A DNA stretch of 64,000 nucleotides from Moringa oleifera (taxonomy: Eukaryota > Streptophyta > Magnoliopsida > Brassicales > Moringaceae): positions 7,310,001-7,374,000 of the forward strand of contig JAJFZO010000230.1 in the NCBI GenBank assembly GCA_021397835.1, given 5' to 3'. Of this stretch, positions 62,561 through 64,000 are shown piece after piece. Positions within the stretch are counted from its first letter, which is position 1. Every line of letters begins with the position of its first letter. Both the position numbers and the translations under genes were made by a program. The notes under the pieces are model-generated. The model saw only the letters and a program-made list of their open reading frames with translations. It was not told the DNA's origin and ran no database searches.

Positions 62561-62825
62561 AAAAATATTTGATAATAATTTTTTTCAAAAAATCAATATG
62601 AAAAAAATTTTAAGAAATGTTTATAATAATAGTTTGAATTTTTTTTCTTTATATATGTAAAAAAAATCAAAACAAAATTTATTACACAATATCTTTAATT
62701 TCTTAAAAATTTAAATTTAACAAATAAATAATTACAAATAAATAATGAATTTAATGGACATATTAAAATTAAAAAATAAAAAAACATTTTAATATTTATT
62801 AAATAATATATAAAACCAAAATATT

Positions 62826-62847
62826 ATATATATATATATGTGTATAT
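62826..62847. repeat. (TA)n/(TG) microsatellite
   Basis: About seven TA units followed by TGTGTATAT. Confidence 0.75.
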
Positions 62848-63279
62848 CATGACTTATTATAATATTGTATATTATTTATTTCTAACATTATAATATTTTT
62901 AAAAAAAAAATTAATGTTCTCTTTTATGTACACTGTTATAATGCTGACGAGTAGATCGGTAAGACCACCGATTGGATCGAGATCAAGAAAGATAGAATAC
63001 AATGATGAAATCTTCTCAAAATCACCCAAAAATCCATGTCATGAGAAATAAAAAGGCTTATCTCTTCTTCACTGCCTAAAGAATCCCAAAAAGAGATGCC
63101 CTTTCACTTTTTTTTTCTTTTTTTTTTTTAAATCACTTTTTAGGACCCCTCTCTCACATTCACCAATTAGTGCCTAAATTGGGTTTATTATGCTTCATTA
63201 GTAAGATATGCAAGCATTACAAGTGATAACCACAAAGGGTAATAGGTAAGGATCATCCACTCAATAAAGCTCGTGTTAA

Positions 63280-63560
63280 ATTTTTTGATATGAAGTTTGA
63301 AAAATATTTTTATTATTATAAAATTTATTAATTAAAATTAAAATTAATGTTAAATTTAAAAATATTTAAATTAAATATTTTATAAAATAAATTTTGACTT
63401 AAATTTTTTATAAATGTAATAATATCTTAATTCTTTAAAACCATTTAAGTTAAAATTTTATTTGAAGGATTAATATTTGATTTTTTTTTAATTTTTTTAT
63501 TATGAGGATTTGATTAATAATATGGTATGAATATTAAAATTTTATATAATATTTATTATA
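63280..63560. repeat. AT-rich dispersed repeat, partial copy
   Basis: Contains AAAACCATTTAAGTTAAAAT, then ATTTGATTAATAATATGGTA and AAATTTTATATAATATTTAT, matching the right ends of the 45.2- and 52.6-kb copies. Confidence 0.45.
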
Positions 63561-64000
63561 ATTTTATTAAAATGACACATACCATCATCTCTTCAAAAGC
63601 TCAGTACAAATCGTATTAATAAATAAAATCTTGTTGAGTTTTGAAAAAAATGTTAACAATTATCAATTCAATGACATAAATGGTCATAATTTTTTTAATT
63701 TTTTATCATATTAATAAAATAAATTACAAAAATGATTCTATTTTTTTCAAATTCAATATCAAGTTAAATTAAGAATAATTAAAAGATCCTAATTTAAAGA
63801 TAATACATAAAAAATTAACTCTTAATCAATCTCTAATTACGAGATTAGCGAACTTCAAAAACAATGTGGAAGCAAGCAAAAGAAAGGCTTAGCTTGCTTA
63901 TCAGTCTTTGGTAAATGCCGATATGATTTTACATTGGTAATGGTGTAAAATAAAATTTTGATAAAGATTTGCAAGTCAAGAGATCAACTTTAGGGACCAA

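Larger units (their letters stand above)
60100..64000. other. Promoter of the cyclin gene and AT-rich intergenic DNA
   Basis: 60100-60960 is the cyclin promoter, GA/CT-rich, with a G-box-like GACACGTGT at 60861. From about 60980 to the window end it is AT-rich without a supported gene and contains further copies of the dispersed repeat (62330-62560, 63280-63560). Confidence 0.4.

Overview
This is nuclear DNA of a flowering plant, most likely a woody core eudicot. The support is spliced genes with GT-AG introns, plant-specific protein families (ZF-HD homeodomain, GEM-type GRAM, SAC51-type bHLH, D-type cyclin) and very AT-rich intergenic DNA with foldback repeats and GA/CT microsatellites. The species cannot be named from the sequence alone. 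Gene models were built by hand from reading frames, splice consensus, phase and recalled family sequences. Every junction of the six larger proteins keeps phase.

Layout, left to right: (1) 591-3050, +, GEM-like GRAM-domain protein, 4 exons, 278 aa. (2) 6641-7408, -, ZF-HD homeodomain factor of the ZHD1/ZHD2 type, one exon, 255 aa. (3) 14308-15882, -, cytoplasmic receptor-like kinase resembling At3g51990/At5g23170, one exon, 524 aa. (4) 22527-23281, -, small PHD-type zinc-finger protein, 2 exons, 172 aa. (5) 25266-36425, -, WD40-TPR-WD40 protein orthologous to Arabidopsis ASG2 and animal WDTC1, 19 exons, 760 aa, ending in a CaaX box. (6) 40305-41396, -, SAC51-type bHLH, 363 aa, whose spliced 5' leader carries the family's conserved 53-aa upstream ORF (41636-42015). 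(7) 53340-57120, +, a possible spliced transcript with no appreciable coding capacity. (8) 57779-59853, -, D-type cyclin of the CYCD2/CYCD4 group, 6 exons, 354 aa.

The genes do not form a pathway cluster; this is an ordinary plant gene neighbourhood. Several act in growth control: cyclin D (G1/S entry), the SAC51-type factor (xylem and thermospermine response), GEM (cell division and epidermal fate), and ASG2 (CUL4-DDB1 adaptor, seed germination and ABA).

The most informative non-obvious elements are three. The first is the spliced SAC51 conserved-peptide uORF. The second is a short final ASG2 exon that restores a farnesylation motif and is reached from a 5' splice site overlapping an in-frame stop. 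The third is a family of AT-rich foldback elements repeated through the intergenic DNA, the clearest at about 38100-38585. No CRISPR, rRNA or convincing tRNA gene was seen, and no intact autonomous transposon.
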